Shown: piece by piece, positions 7,714-15,764 of the stretch | Layout: each line of letters starts with the position of its first letter | Position numbering within the stretch: the first letter of the stretch is position 1 | NCBI GenBank assembly: GCA_964650975.1 | Contig: CAZYWA010000013.1 | Coordinates: forward strand, 1 to 24,993 | Source of the DNA: CAZYWA01 sp964650975 [NCBI: uncultured bacterium] | Lineage (GTDB): Bacteria; JADJOY01 | Direction: 5' to 3' | DNA: 24,993 bases | Program-made: the position numbers and the translations under genes | The notes under the pieces: model-generated | Databases searched by the model: none | The model's input: the letters and a program-made list of their open reading frames with translations, nothing else | What the model was told of the DNA's origin: nothing

Positions 7714-8733
7714 GTGACCGTCATCATCACCGGCGGAGCCGGTTTCATCGGCTCGAACGCGGCCGCTCGCTTCCTGAGCCTCGGGGAGCGGGTGGCGGTG
7801 CTCGACAACCTGAGCCGGCCGGGCGGGGAGCAGAACCTCGCGTGGCTGCGCGAGCGGGGTCTCGCGGATTTCGAGCGAATCGACGTTCGCGACGCGGCCG
7901 CGGTGCGCCGCTTCCTGGCCGAGCGCGCCGACGCATCGCTGGTGCTCCACCTCGCGTCGCAGGTGGCCGTGACGGTCGCCATCGACGAGCCCCGGCTCGA
8001 CTTCGACGTGAACGTGGGCGGCACCCTCAACGTGCTCGAGGGCATTCGCGCCGCGTGGCCCGACGGGCGCCAGGCGCCGCTGGTTGTCTACGCGTCCACC
8101 AACAAGGTCTACGGCGGGCTCGCCGAAACCGGGATCGTCGAGGGAGCGCGGCGCTTCCAGCCGGTCAACGGCTGGCGCGGCGTGCGGGAGGACCAGCCAC
8201 TTCGCCCCGAGACGCCGCACGCCGTGTCGAAGGCCGCCGCCGAGGCCTACCTGCGCGCCTATTCGTACACCTACGGCGTCCCGACGGTGACGTTTCGCCA
8301 GTCGTGCATCTACGGTCCGCGACAGCTGGGCGCCGAGGAACAGGGCTGGGTGGCGTGGCTCTCGATGTGCGCCGCGCGCGGCGAGCCGGTGCGGCTCTAC
8401 GGCGACGGCCGCCAGGTCCGCGATCTGCTGCACGTCGACGATCTGGTCGATGCGTTCGTCGCGGCGCACGACCGTCGCGAGCAGCTCTCCGGTCAGGCGT
8501 ACAACCTGGGTGGTGGCCCCGGGCTCACGCTCTCGCTGCTCGAGCTCCTCGAGCGTCTCGAGCGCTGGGCCGGCCATGCGATCGCTACCGAGCTCCATCC
8601 CTGGCGCACGGGCGATCAGAAGATCTACGTGTCGTGCGTCGACAAGGCCGCCGCCGAGCTCGACTGGCGGCCGCGCGTCGACCTGGATCGCGGGCTCGCG
8701 AACCTCTGGGAGTGGGTGCGCGTCAGGGCGTGA
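7714..8733 (+). CDS. NAD-dependent epimerase, CDP-paratose/tyvelose 2-epimerase-like
   Basis: A 339-residue extended SDR protein. GGAGFIG at 7-13 binds NAD. ASTNKVYG at 127-134, RQSCIYGPRQ at 195-204, EEQGWVAW at 208-215 and RQVRDLLH at 233-240 are together characteristic of the RfbE (CDP-tyvelose 2-epimerase) branch, which interconverts CDP-paratose and CDP-tyvelose. The catalytic motif, normally YxxxK, reads HAVSK at 169-173, so the Tyr is replaced by His (codon CAC at 8218) while K173 stays. The GTG at 7714 starts directly at the Rossmann strand; upstream extension is low-complexity. The gene overlaps the convergent glycosyltransferase by 11 bp. No CDP-sugar dehydratase lies in the window, so the substrate is unconfirmed. 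Confidence 0.9.
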   Translation: MTVIITGGAGFIGSNAAARFLSLGERVAVLDNLSRPGGEQNLAWLRERGLADFERIDVRDAAAVRRFLAERADASLVLHLASQVAVTVAIDEPRLDFDVNVGGTLNVLEGIRAAWPDGRQAPLVVYASTNKVYGGLAETGIVEGARRFQPVNGWRGVREDQPLRPETPHAVSKAAAEAYLRAYSYTYGVPTVTFRQSCIYGPRQLGAEEQGWVAWLSMCAARGEPVRLYGDGRQVRDLLHVDDLVDAFVAAHDRREQLSGQAYNLGGGPGLTLSLLELLERLERWAGHAIATELHPWRTGDQKIYVSCVDKAAAELDWRPRVDLDRGLANLWEWVRVRA

Positions 8734-9466
8734 GCGGCGGGTAAGCAGCGATGAGCCGCACGAGCTCGGTCACGTGGGGCAGCACCTTGAGCTTGCTGGC
8801 GCCGCTCTTCTCGCCGTAGCGGTAGTGGTGAGGAACCTCGGCGACCTGGCAGCGCAAGCGCGCGAGGCCCACCAGGATCTCGGCGTTGGCGGTGAATCCG
8901 CCGGTGCGCAGCCCGCGCGGCGAGGCCGCCGCGAGCCTGCGTAGCGCGGAGACGCGATACGCGCGGTAGAAGATCGTCCAGTCGCGGATGGCCGCTCGGT
9001 AGAGTGCGCGCAGCACCACGTTGGTGACGCGGCTGGTGAGCCGTTTGCCCGACGGAAATCCGGTGATGCGGCCGCCCGGGACGTAGCGCGAGGCGACCGC
9101 GACGTCGGCGCCGCTCTTCACCGCGGAGACGAGTGCCGGCAGGATCTCGAGATCGCTGGTGGCGTCGCCTTCCAGGACCACCAGCACGTCGTCGTCGCTC
9201 GCGTCGGCGATCGGCGGTCCGAAGCACCAGCGGAAGAACTCGCCCACACCGCCGTTGGTGGGCCGGCGGTGAAGCACGATGCGCGCGTCGCCGACGCCCG
9301 ACTCGGGAAGACCGCCGAGCCCGTCGGTACTGCCGTCGTCGTAGACCCAGATGCGAAACGGAACGTCGAACGAGCTGGCGCGAGCGACGAGCTCCTCGAC
9401 CGTGCGCCGCGCCGACGCTCCCTCGTTGAAGACCGGGAGGGCGAAGCGCAGCGGGACGCCGCTCAC
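8723..9466 (-). CDS. Glycosyltransferase family 2 protein (dolichol-phosphate mannose synthase-like)
   Basis: A 247-residue GT2 enzyme. PVFNEG at 11-16, the nucleotide-binding DDGSTD at 43-48, and an EGD metal-site motif near 99-101 are visible, followed by ASRY and by a GGFTANAE acceptor-site segment. This layout resembles polyprenyl-phosphate glycosyltransferases that load a sugar onto a lipid carrier. No C-terminal membrane helices are present. The GTG start at 9466 overlaps the stop of the upstream radical SAM gene in a GTGA, which means translational coupling. Reading further upstream in this frame only gives an antisense-like continuation over the radical SAM gene, so the longer open frame is not used. 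A lipid-linked sugar product is inference. Confidence 0.92.
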   Translation of the reverse strand: MSGVPLRFALPVFNEGASARRTVEELVARASSFDVPFRIWVYDDGSTDGLGGLPESGVGDARIVLHRRPTNGGVGEFFRWCFGPPIADASDDDVLVVLEGDATSDLEILPALVSAVKSGADVAVASRYVPGGRITGFPSGKRLTSRVTNVVLRALYRAAIRDWTIFYRAYRVSALRRLAAASPRGLRTGGFTANAEILVGLARLRCQVAEVPHHYRYGEKSGASKLKVLPHVTELVRLIAAYPPLTP

Positions 9467-10857
9467 CAGAGGATGTTCCAGGCGCGAAACAGCAGGTTCT
9501 TCACCTGGTCGAGGGAGTGGATCTCGCGCGCCAGGCCCCACAGGATCTTGGGGCGCAGGTAGAACCGGCAGTAGGCCTTCTGCAGGATCCGCTTGAGGCG
9601 CGCCTTGGTCATGCCGTGGGGAGCGTAGGTCACCGAGTAGATCAGGTTGCGATCGGATTCCTGCGGGCCGAGCTCGCCCTTTTCCTTCAAGTGATAGTAG
9701 AGCGGGCCGCCGGGAAACGGCGTGTAGTTGAAGAAGTTGGCGCGATCGATCGGCAGGCTGCACGCGAGGTCGACGGTGGACTCCATCTCGGCCTCGGTCT
9801 CGCCCGGGAATCCCACCATGAAGAAGCCGGTGATCTTGATGCTCGACACGCGCTTGATGAGCGACACCTTCTCGTACACCTGGCTCAGGTCGAGGCGCTT
9901 GTCCATGAGGTCGAGGACGCGCTGCGAGCCCGACTCGATTCCCACCGCGAACGACCAGCAGCCGGCGCGCTCGAGCAGCCGCACCAGCTCCTCGTCGAGC
10001 GAGTCGACGCGCACGCCGTTGGGCAGCATCCAGCGCGGCGGCCGCTTCATGCGCAGGAACGCCTCGCACACGGCCACGCAGTTGGCGCGTTTGGTGGTGA
10101 ACACGTCGTCCATGACGTGCAGCTCCTCGATGCCGTAGTCGGTCATGAGGAGCTCGGCTTCCGCGGCGACGTTCTCGGGCGCGCGAGTGCGGATCGCCTT
10201 CCCGGCCTTGGTGGGCGCGCCGCAGAACTTGCACGGATACGGACAACCGCGGGTGAGCATCACCGGCGCGATCCGGTCGGCGCCCGAGAAGATGCCGTTC
10301 GGCACCAGCGGATACCGGTCGGGGCGCAAGAGATCCCAGGCCGGCATCGGGATGGCGTCGATGTCCTCGATGGTGCGGGTCGCGGTCTGGCGGATGGCGC
10401 CGTTCTCGCGCCACGCGAGGTTGGAGATCGTCTCGTAACGCTTGCCGTTGCCGAGCGCTGAGAGGAGCTGCGGAAACGCCTCCTCGCCTTCGCCGGTCAT
10501 CGCGAAGTCGATCCACGGCGCCGATTCGAGCGTCTCGACGGGCTCGAAGATCGGGTGCGGTCCGCCCACCACCAGCGGCGTCGACGGGAACCGGTCCTTC
10601 GCCATGCGGCTGAACGCCAGGACGTTGGCGCGCATCGGCGAGAAGTACGAGAAGCCCATCACGTCGTAGGACGCGCCGCGCTGGTCGAGCAACCGCCCGA
10701 AGTCCGCGGGGCCCATCTCGTCCTTGATGGCGTCCACCACGTCGATGGTGTGACCGTGCCGCCGCGCCGCCTCGGCGATGTAGCCGAGGTTCAAGGGAGG
10801 CAGCACCACGTAGTGCTTGCCGACGACGTGGCTGGTGTTGACGAGAAGGACGTGCAT
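9463..10857 (-). CDS. B12-binding domain radical SAM protein
   Basis: A 464-residue protein with an N-terminal cobalamin-binding fold (residues 1-140, with VVGGPHP near 96-102) followed by a radical SAM barrel. The [4Fe-4S] cluster ligands are C205, C209 and C212 in CPYPCKFC, the exact CxxxCxxC spacing. VGIESGSQ and FFMVGFPGET further on are typical of this family. Members carry out methylation, ring contraction or other radical chemistry on lipids, hopanoids and natural products; the substrate cannot be read. It is cotranscribed with the coupled GT2 gene. The ATG at 10857 begins the cobalamin domain directly. The chemistry is likely to act on a lipid or glycan that the GT2 enzyme then uses, but this is inference. 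Confidence 0.95.
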   Translation of the reverse strand: MHVLLVNTSHVVGKHYVVLPPLNLGYIAEAARRHGHTIDVVDAIKDEMGPADFGRLLDQRGASYDVMGFSYFSPMRANVLAFSRMAKDRFPSTPLVVGGPHPIFEPVETLESAPWIDFAMTGEGEEAFPQLLSALGNGKRYETISNLAWRENGAIRQTATRTIEDIDAIPMPAWDLLRPDRYPLVPNGIFSGADRIAPVMLTRGCPYPCKFCGAPTKAGKAIRTRAPENVAAEAELLMTDYGIEELHVMDDVFTTKRANCVAVCEAFLRMKRPPRWMLPNGVRVDSLDEELVRLLERAGCWSFAVGIESGSQRVLDLMDKRLDLSQVYEKVSLIKRVSSIKITGFFMVGFPGETEAEMESTVDLACSLPIDRANFFNYTPFPGGPLYYHLKEKGELGPQESDRNLIYSVTYAPHGMTKARLKRILQKAYCRFYLRPKILWGLAREIHSLDQVKNLLFRAWNILW

Positions 10858-11199
10858 GGGGCGGGGACGCGTGCGGCGCGTCTCGACGGGCCGGGAATCT
10901 CCGGTCTTTCTGGGTCGAGCGCGGCGCCTCGTGCCTCGCGATGGGCGGGATCGCCAGACTAAGCCCCGGCGTCTCCAGCCGTCAAACCAGCGCGGCGTCC
11001 GCTGATGTCTCCGTTGGGTCGCTGCCCACCGAGGGACCGGTGGGCCTCCAACCGGAATCGAGGAGATGCCGTTTGGAGCGCGCGCGGTCCCTCGCGCGCG
11101 AGGCCGGAGTACCCGGCGTCCACGGATGCGGGGCTGCTCGTGGATTATGGTGCCGGGAGCGCGACCGGCTGCTCGCCGAGTCGCCGATCGGGAGGTCCC
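10858..11199. other. Divergent intergenic region with hairpins
   Basis: A 342-base spacer between two divergent genes, so it must hold two promoters. I could not place either with confidence. It contains the hairpin group at 11024-11100 described separately. The last bases carry a strong GGGAGG ribosome binding site for the EF-hand gene, with five bases before its ATG. No supported gene lies in it. Confidence 0.55.
11024..11100. repeat. Paired hairpins related to the 3773-3990 repeat
   Basis: The first hairpin is an exact 8-bp stem, GCCCACCG at 11024-11031 with CGGTGGGC at 11038-11045. The second is an 8-bp alternating CG stem at 11079-11086 with 11093-11100. The segment from about 11055 matches the left arm at 3833: both carry GCYGTTTGGAG and both the 14-mer CGCGGTCCCTCGCG. 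This is a second partial copy of one repeat family, with the arms in opposite order. Confidence 0.5.
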
Positions 11200-11778
11200 A
11201 TGAAGTCATCGAGGCAGCAGATTCACTCGCAGCGCAGTGGCCGCGCCAGGACCGTGGTCTCGCTGCTGGCCGCGCTCACGCTCACGCCGCTCGTCGCGGG
11301 CGCCGAGGAAGGTGGCTCGGACGGCATCATGGACAACGGCGACCAGACGGCGGCGCACTTCGCCGCGCTCGACGCCGATCACGACGGCTACGTGACCAAG
11401 GCCGAGGCGGCGAAGGAGCCGTCGCTCGATTTCGCGACGCTGCTCAAGGTGGGTGATGCGAATCACGACGGCCGCTTGAACCGCGGCGAGTTCGAGAGTG
11501 CCGTCAACGAGATCGCCACCGAGGGGCCCGGGGCCACTCAGGGCGAGGAGCAGCCGGAAGCGCTCTTCATCCAGTGGGATCAGAACCGGGACGATCGGCT
11601 GACGCTCGACGAGGTTCCCGCCGATCGCCGCCCCGAGCTGCAACGGATCCTCGATGCCCTGGGCCGGAAGAGCGGCGGGGTCACGTTCGAGGAATTCGTC
11701 GGTCACTTCGGCAAGGCGAGCTCCGCGCCGGCGGCCGCAGCTCCCGACACCGCGCCCACGGTGCCCGCGGCGAAGTAG
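11200..11778 (+). CDS. Exported EF-hand calcium-binding protein
   Basis: A 192-residue protein with a probable signal peptide (residues 1-35; basic start, hydrophobic core, AGA before EE). Three EF-hand loops follow at 58-69 (DADHDGYVTKAE), 86-97 (DANHDGRLNRGE) and 127-138 (DQNRDDRLTLDE), with acidic residues at the calcium positions; a fourth degenerate one may lie at 155-166. The tail is Ala/Pro-rich. The ATG at 11200 has a near-ideal GGGAGG site five bases upstream. The protein likely binds calcium in the periplasm or outside the cell. Convergent with the subtilase, itself calcium-binding by family; a functional link is possible but unproven. Downstream is a 15-bp inverted repeat. Confidence 0.88.
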   Translation: MKSSRQQIHSQRSGRARTVVSLLAALTLTPLVAGAEEGGSDGIMDNGDQTAAHFAALDADHDGYVTKAEAAKEPSLDFATLLKVGDANHDGRLNRGEFESAVNEIATEGPGATQGEEQPEALFIQWDQNRDDRLTLDEVPADRRPELQRILDALGRKSGGVTFEEFVGHFGKASSAPAAAAPDTAPTVPAAK

Positions 11779-11788
11779 CCCCGGAGCG

Positions 11789-11823
11789 TCGAGGGCCGGC
11801 GGGTTTTCCCCGCCGGCCCTCGA
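11789..11823. terminator. Bidirectional-looking stem-loop between convergent genes
   Basis: A perfect 15-bp stem, 11789-11803 with 11809-11823, around a five-base loop TTTTC, lies 10 bp after the EF-hand stop and 39 bp from the stop of the convergent subtilase. The position and stability argue for a terminator for both strands. No T-tract follows the stem on either strand, so Rho-independent action is not certain. Confidence 0.55.
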
Positions 11824-11861
11824 CCGACATCAGAGCGTCGGAGAGACGCGCTGGCCGTCCT

Positions 11862-13307
11862 TCACTCCTCGTCGGCCGTCGACGCACCGCCGCCGCAGCC
11901 GCCGCCACTCGAGCACGGGCAGGCATCGCCCACGCCGTCACCGTCGGCGTCGGCCTGATTGGCGTTCGCCACGTACGGGCAGTTGTCGAGGTAGTCGGGC
12001 ACGCCGTCGCCGTCACGATCGGGCGCAACCGTCACCGCGTTGGTCACGGCCTTGAAAGCGTTGAGCCGCATCCCGGTCGTGGTCTTCTGGTCGAGCGAGG
12101 TGACCGGGTCGCCGTTCCGCAGGATCTGTGCCTTGAGCTGCGCCACGGTGAGGCTCGGATTCACCGACAGCACCAGCGCCGCCACACCGGCGACGTGCGG
12201 AGTCGCCATCGACGTGCCGCTGAGCGAGGTGTAGCCGGTCGAGCAGGGGATCTCGGCCGAGCCGGGAGCCCAGCAGGTGCTCACGATGCCGACGCCGGGG
12301 GCGCCGATGTCGACCGTCGACTTGCCGTACTGCGAGAAGCTCGCGAGCCCATCGGCCGAGTCGGTGGCCGCCACCGCGATGATGTTGCTGCTCGGATAGA
12401 CCGACGGATACGACGCAGCCGGCTTGCAGTCGTTGTTCGCCGCACTGTTGCCGGCGGCGTTCACCCACAGGATTCCCGCCGCGCCCATGGCGTCGATGCC
12501 GGCCTTGAGCGAGGCATCGGCGCCGCCGCCGCCCCACGAATTGCTGGAGACGCGCACGTCCGCGCCGCTCGCCGCATGCTGCTTGGTCGCGATCACGTAG
12601 TTGATGCACTCGACGGCGTCGGCGGTCGAGCCCGAGCCGCTCGCGTCGAGGAACTTGCACGGCATCACCTTGCCGTTCCAGTTGGCGCCCGCGACGCCCA
12701 GCGAGTTGTTGGTCACCGCCGCGATGGTGCCCGCGGTGTGGGTGCCGTGGCCGTTGTCGTCCTGGGGCACGCCGGTCGAGGTGATGGCGTTCCAGCCGTG
12801 GATGTCGTCGACGTAGCCGTTACCGTCGTCGTCTACGCCCGCGGCACCGCTCGCCTCGAGGGCGTTGGTCCAGATGTTCGCGGCGAGGTCTGGGTGGCCG
12901 AGGTCGGCACCGGTGTCGATGTCGTTCACGACGATCGACGGCGAGCCCGTGGTGACGCCCCACGCCGCCGGCGCCGAGATCTTGTTCCAGCCGTACTGCG
13001 AGCTGTACTGCGGATCGTTGGGCGTGACCGACGCGTGATAGATGAAGTTGGGCTGCGCGTAGAGAACCGCGGAGTTGGAGCTGAGCTTGCTCACGGCCGC
13101 GTCGACCGCGAGACCCTTGCGAAGGCTGACGAGGTGCAGATCACCGACTCGCTTGATCCGGGTGCCGACCGACGAGATGACCGAGTCGTTCGCACGTCCC
13201 TTGAACTTGATGATGACCTGCCCGTCGACGAATTCCGCCGCCGCCGCGGAAGTCGCCGCCACCATGCCCGCCATCGCGAGCGCCCACAACCAACTCTTTC
13301 TTCTCAT
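11862..13307 (-). CDS. S8 family (subtilisin-like) serine protease with thrombospondin type-3 tail
   Basis: A 481-residue secreted protease. The signal peptide spans about 1-24, then an inhibitor I9-like propeptide to about 95. The S8 catalytic triad is D131 (IDTG), H187 (GHGTH) and S366 (GTSMATP), with N287 (AAGN) for the oxyanion hole. A thrombospondin type-3-like calcium motif (DRDGDGVPD, DADGDGVGDAC) lies at 430-463, and the last 18 residues are Cys/Gly-rich (CPCSSGGGCGGG) and acidic. The ATG at 13307 has an AGAGAGG ribosome binding site. It is convergent with the EF-hand gene. It probably degrades extracellular protein; the tail may anchor or sort it outside the cell, which is inference. 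Confidence 0.96.
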   Translation of the reverse strand: MRRKSWLWALAMAGMVAATSAAAAEFVDGQVIIKFKGRANDSVISSVGTRIKRVGDLHLVSLRKGLAVDAAVSKLSSNSAVLYAQPNFIYHASVTPNDPQYSSQYGWNKISAPAAWGVTTGSPSIVVNDIDTGADLGHPDLAANIWTNALEASGAAGVDDDGNGYVDDIHGWNAITSTGVPQDDNGHGTHTAGTIAAVTNNSLGVAGANWNGKVMPCKFLDASGSGSTADAVECINYVIATKQHAASGADVRVSSNSWGGGGADASLKAGIDAMGAAGILWVNAAGNSAANNDCKPAASYPSVYPSSNIIAVAATDSADGLASFSQYGKSTVDIGAPGVGIVSTCWAPGSAEIPCSTGYTSLSGTSMATPHVAGVAALVLSVNPSLTVAQLKAQILRNGDPVTSLDQKTTTGMRLNAFKAVTNAVTVAPDRDGDGVPDYLDNCPYVANANQADADGDGVGDACPCSSGGGCGGGASTADEE

Positions 13308-13373
13308 GAGACCTCTCTCCTCCCCAGGGCCCCACCATGAGGCCGTGGCTTTGCTGACTTGGAAATTCGCGGG

Positions 13374-13393
13374 AGCACCCAGACGCGGGTGCT
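13374..13393. other. Small hairpin upstream of the protease gene
   Basis: A 7-bp perfect stem (AGCACCC at 13374-13380, GGGTGCT at 13387-13393) with a six-base loop in the spacer 67 bp upstream of the protease start. It may be a regulator site or part of the transcribed leader. Nothing else supports it. Confidence 0.2.
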
Positions 13394-13479
13394 GTGACGA
13401 TTCTGCACAAATGTGGCGCGCCGCGCAACGAGCGTGATCGTCCTCGGTGAGGCGGGGCGAACCAGCCGTCTGGCCGGGC

Positions 13480-13851
13480 TCACGGAGGGGTGATCGCGAG
13501 CAATGTCACGCTGTGCGGCGGCTGCGTGAGCGCGAGCACGCCGGGAAGGTCGGCGTCGCTCGCGGACCAGATGTCGTGGGAACGATAGGCCTGATCGCTC
13601 AGGCCGAGCTGCGTCCGGGAGAGCGATCGAGTCAGGCTCTGGTCGGTCCAGTTGAAGATCCCGAGCACCGAGCTGCCGTCGTCGCGATCGAGCTTCCACA
13701 CGGACGGCACCTCGATCTCGGAGAGCGAATCGACGTGCAGCTGCCGCGCGAGGTAGGGCTCGAGCGGTGCCACGTAGCCCTTGCGGGCCGCGGCATCGAG
13801 CAGGTCGAGCGGCACCGCCGCGCGTCCTTCCTGCACGATCGAGAGTAGATC
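13480..13851 (-). pseudogene. C-terminal part of the GH36 enzyme, out of frame after a one-base deletion
   Basis: The 124-codon frame from 13851 down to the stop at 13480 starts at DLLSIVQEGR and continues the alpha-galactosidase-like protein: it carries DDGSSVLGIFNWTD and ends HSVTLLAITPP, which fit the C-terminal beta-sandwich of family 36/27 enzymes. It joins the catalytic part in the run at 13851-13854, where a missing C on the plus strand makes CGG-ATC instead of CGG-GAT. Restoring one base gives a continuous 755-residue protein. The break may be an assembly error or a real mutation. Confidence 0.75.
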
Positions 13852-15746
13852 CGGTTCTGCAGGAGCGCCAGTCGCTCGGCGGGCAGCTCGGTCACGACAT
13901 CGCCCGAGAACCACAGGCCGCCGCAGAGCGCGACGTAGCTCGCGACGGCGCGAGCCTCGTCGGTCGAGAGCTTGGGATCGACGAGCACGTGATCCGGATC
14001 CGACCGAAAGAAGGTCTCGTGAGCGTAAGAGCGCGCCGAAGTGCCGAGCGCCTCGGACTCGAAGAACGGCCACGCCGGCCCCGGCGGGCGCGTCTCGACG
14101 TCGTTCGATTGCCGGTAGTAGTCGACGGCACCGGCGGTCGCGAGCCACGGCCCCGCGATGCCGATGATCGTCACGTCCGGGCCGAGCGTGTCGCGGATCA
14201 GCCGCAGTCCCTGGTGGTAGGCCTCGAGCCCGGTGACGGTGGGATCGAAGTGACGGCCTTCGTAGGAGGCGCCAAACAGGAAGTCGGCCTTCACCAGGCC
14301 GATTCCGGCGTCGCGAATGCGCGCCAGGTTGCCGCGCACGAAATCGGCGGCGGCCGGGTTCGTGACGTCGATGGTGCGGCGCCTGAATCCGAAGAAGGCC
14401 GAGCTGAAGACCACCGGATTTCCGTCGTTGCCGGTCAGGAACCAGTCCGGATGCTCGGTGACGATCGGCAGGCTCTCGTCGGCCAGGAAGGGCGCGATCC
14501 AGATGCCCGGCACGAGTCCCAGGCTGCGGATCTGCGACGCGACGCCCGAATAGTCGGACGGGAACTTCTCGTTCATGCGCCAGTCGCCCCACCCGGTCTC
14601 GTAGCCGTCGTCGAGCTGCACCACCTGGTATCCGGAGGAGGCCAGGTTCTTGGCGATGAACATGGCCTGATCGATCAGCGACGACTCGCTGATGTCGGTG
14701 AAGAAGCCCGACCAGCTCGACCAGCCGAGGCGCAGCTTGGGGACCTCCGTGGAGCGCGGCAGCCGCTCGATGCGCGTGCCCGCCATCTGGGCGTGCGCAG
14801 CGAGTGCCTGGAGCCCCGACGGATAGGCGGCGATCAGGAGCTCCTCGGAGTCGAGCTCCGCGCCCGGTGCCAGGCTCAGCCGATCGCCGGTGAAGCCGCA
14901 CACGATGCGTAGCGCGGTGAAGGCATTCGCGGCTTCGCGCGGAAGCATCGCGGAGATCGCGGGATCGAAGCCCGCGAGCACCGAGGTCTTGAAGCGAGCG
15001 GCGCTCACCGCACCCGCGAGCAGCGCTCCCGCGCCGCCCGGCGCCTGGATGACGGTGTTCCACCACGAGAGCGGAATGGCGTCCTGGCCGCGCAGCAGAA
15101 GCTCGATCCCGGAGGTGTCGGTCAGGTTGTTGTTGCCGATGCGAAACAGCTGCTCGTCGGGAACGACGCGTCCGCTCCCGTCCGCGCCGGTCACGCCGGG
15201 CGCGACCTTCACGGTGCCGACGAAGCTCCACGAGTTCTGTCCCTGGATCCACTGGGTGGAGCTGGCCGGATCGTCGCCGATCCGCGCCCAGCCGCCTTCC
15301 CCGGGCCGCACGCCCCACTCGAAGCCCTCGACGACGCGAGGGCTCGAGGTCGAGTTTCGCGCCGTGAGCCGGGAGAGGACGCCGCGCCCGTCGTCGCTGG
15401 CGCGAAGCTCGAGGACCAGATCGGGAAGCGCGGAGGCGCCCGAGAGCGTGAGCGTGGTGCTCGAATCGTCACCGGTCGAAACAGCATGACCTGGATAGTC
15501 GGCGGGCGATGCCCATCGGCCGTCGACGTAGACGCGTGGCACCGCGCGCTCGATCGAAGCGCCACCGGGCGCGCCCGTCGAGAGCTCGATCGACACCGTG
15601 CCGGCGGTCGCGTCGACGTGCACGCCCGAGCGAGCCGCGGCCGAGTGCGATCCCGAGCACCCGCTCGGACCCACCAGAAGGCACGCGATCGCGAACGCGA
15701 ATGCGCGCCTCGGTTGCCGCCGGGCTCGCTCGAAATGGAGAACCAT
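13632..15746 (-). CDS. Alpha-galactosidase-like glycoside hydrolase family 36 protein (frameshifted near its C-terminus)
   Basis: A 704-codon frame with an N-terminal hydrophobic export segment (about 16-28) and a Cys at 30, possibly a lipoprotein, though the lipobox PSGC is not ideal. A beta-sandwich domain to about 330 is followed by the catalytic barrel from 338: LGWSSW, the QLDDGYETGWGDW segment, the nucleophile D488 in VKADF and the acid/base D549 in RQSND. The enzyme would cleave terminal alpha-galactose from galactosides outside the cytoplasm. Homology stops near residue 631, where the frame slips; the last 70 residues (below 13851) are Arg/Ser-rich antisense-like coding. The ATG at 15746 follows a TAAAAT five bases upstream, suggesting a leaderless message. 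Confidence 0.88.
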   Translation of the reverse strand: MVLHFERARRQPRRAFAFAIACLLVGPSGCSGSHSAAARSGVHVDATAGTVSIELSTGAPGGASIERAVPRVYVDGRWASPADYPGHAVSTGDDSSTTLTLSGASALPDLVLELRASDDGRGVLSRLTARNSTSSPRVVEGFEWGVRPGEGGWARIGDDPASSTQWIQGQNSWSFVGTVKVAPGVTGADGSGRVVPDEQLFRIGNNNLTDTSGIELLLRGQDAIPLSWWNTVIQAPGGAGALLAGAVSAARFKTSVLAGFDPAISAMLPREAANAFTALRIVCGFTGDRLSLAPGAELDSEELLIAAYPSGLQALAAHAQMAGTRIERLPRSTEVPKLRLGWSSWSGFFTDISESSLIDQAMFIAKNLASSGYQVVQLDDGYETGWGDWRMNEKFPSDYSGVASQIRSLGLVPGIWIAPFLADESLPIVTEHPDWFLTGNDGNPVVFSSAFFGFRRRTIDVTNPAAADFVRGNLARIRDAGIGLVKADFLFGASYEGRHFDPTVTGLEAYHQGLRLIRDTLGPDVTIIGIAGPWLATAGAVDYYRQSNDVETRPPGPAWPFFESEALGTSARSYAHETFFRSDPDHVLVDPKLSTDEARAVASYVALCGGLWFSGDVVTELPAERLALLQNRIYSRSCRKDARRCRSTCSMPRPARATWHRSSPTSRGSCTSIRSPRSRCRPCGSSIATTAARCSGSSTGPTRA

Positions 15747-15764
15747 GCGCTATTTTACCCATCC

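Noticed and set aside
7404-8744. A 446-codon plus-strand frame covering the epimerase
   Set aside because: Arg/Gly/Ala-rich and out of frame with the conserved epimerase.
9467-10516. An apparent fusion of the GT2 protein with a 350-residue N-terminal region
   Set aside because: That region is an out-of-frame reading of the radical SAM gene. The GTGA overlap at 9463-9466 shows two separate genes.
11574-13340. A 588-codon plus-strand frame opposite the subtilase
   Set aside because: It is the antisense of the protease, whose catalytic triad and signal peptide are unmistakable.
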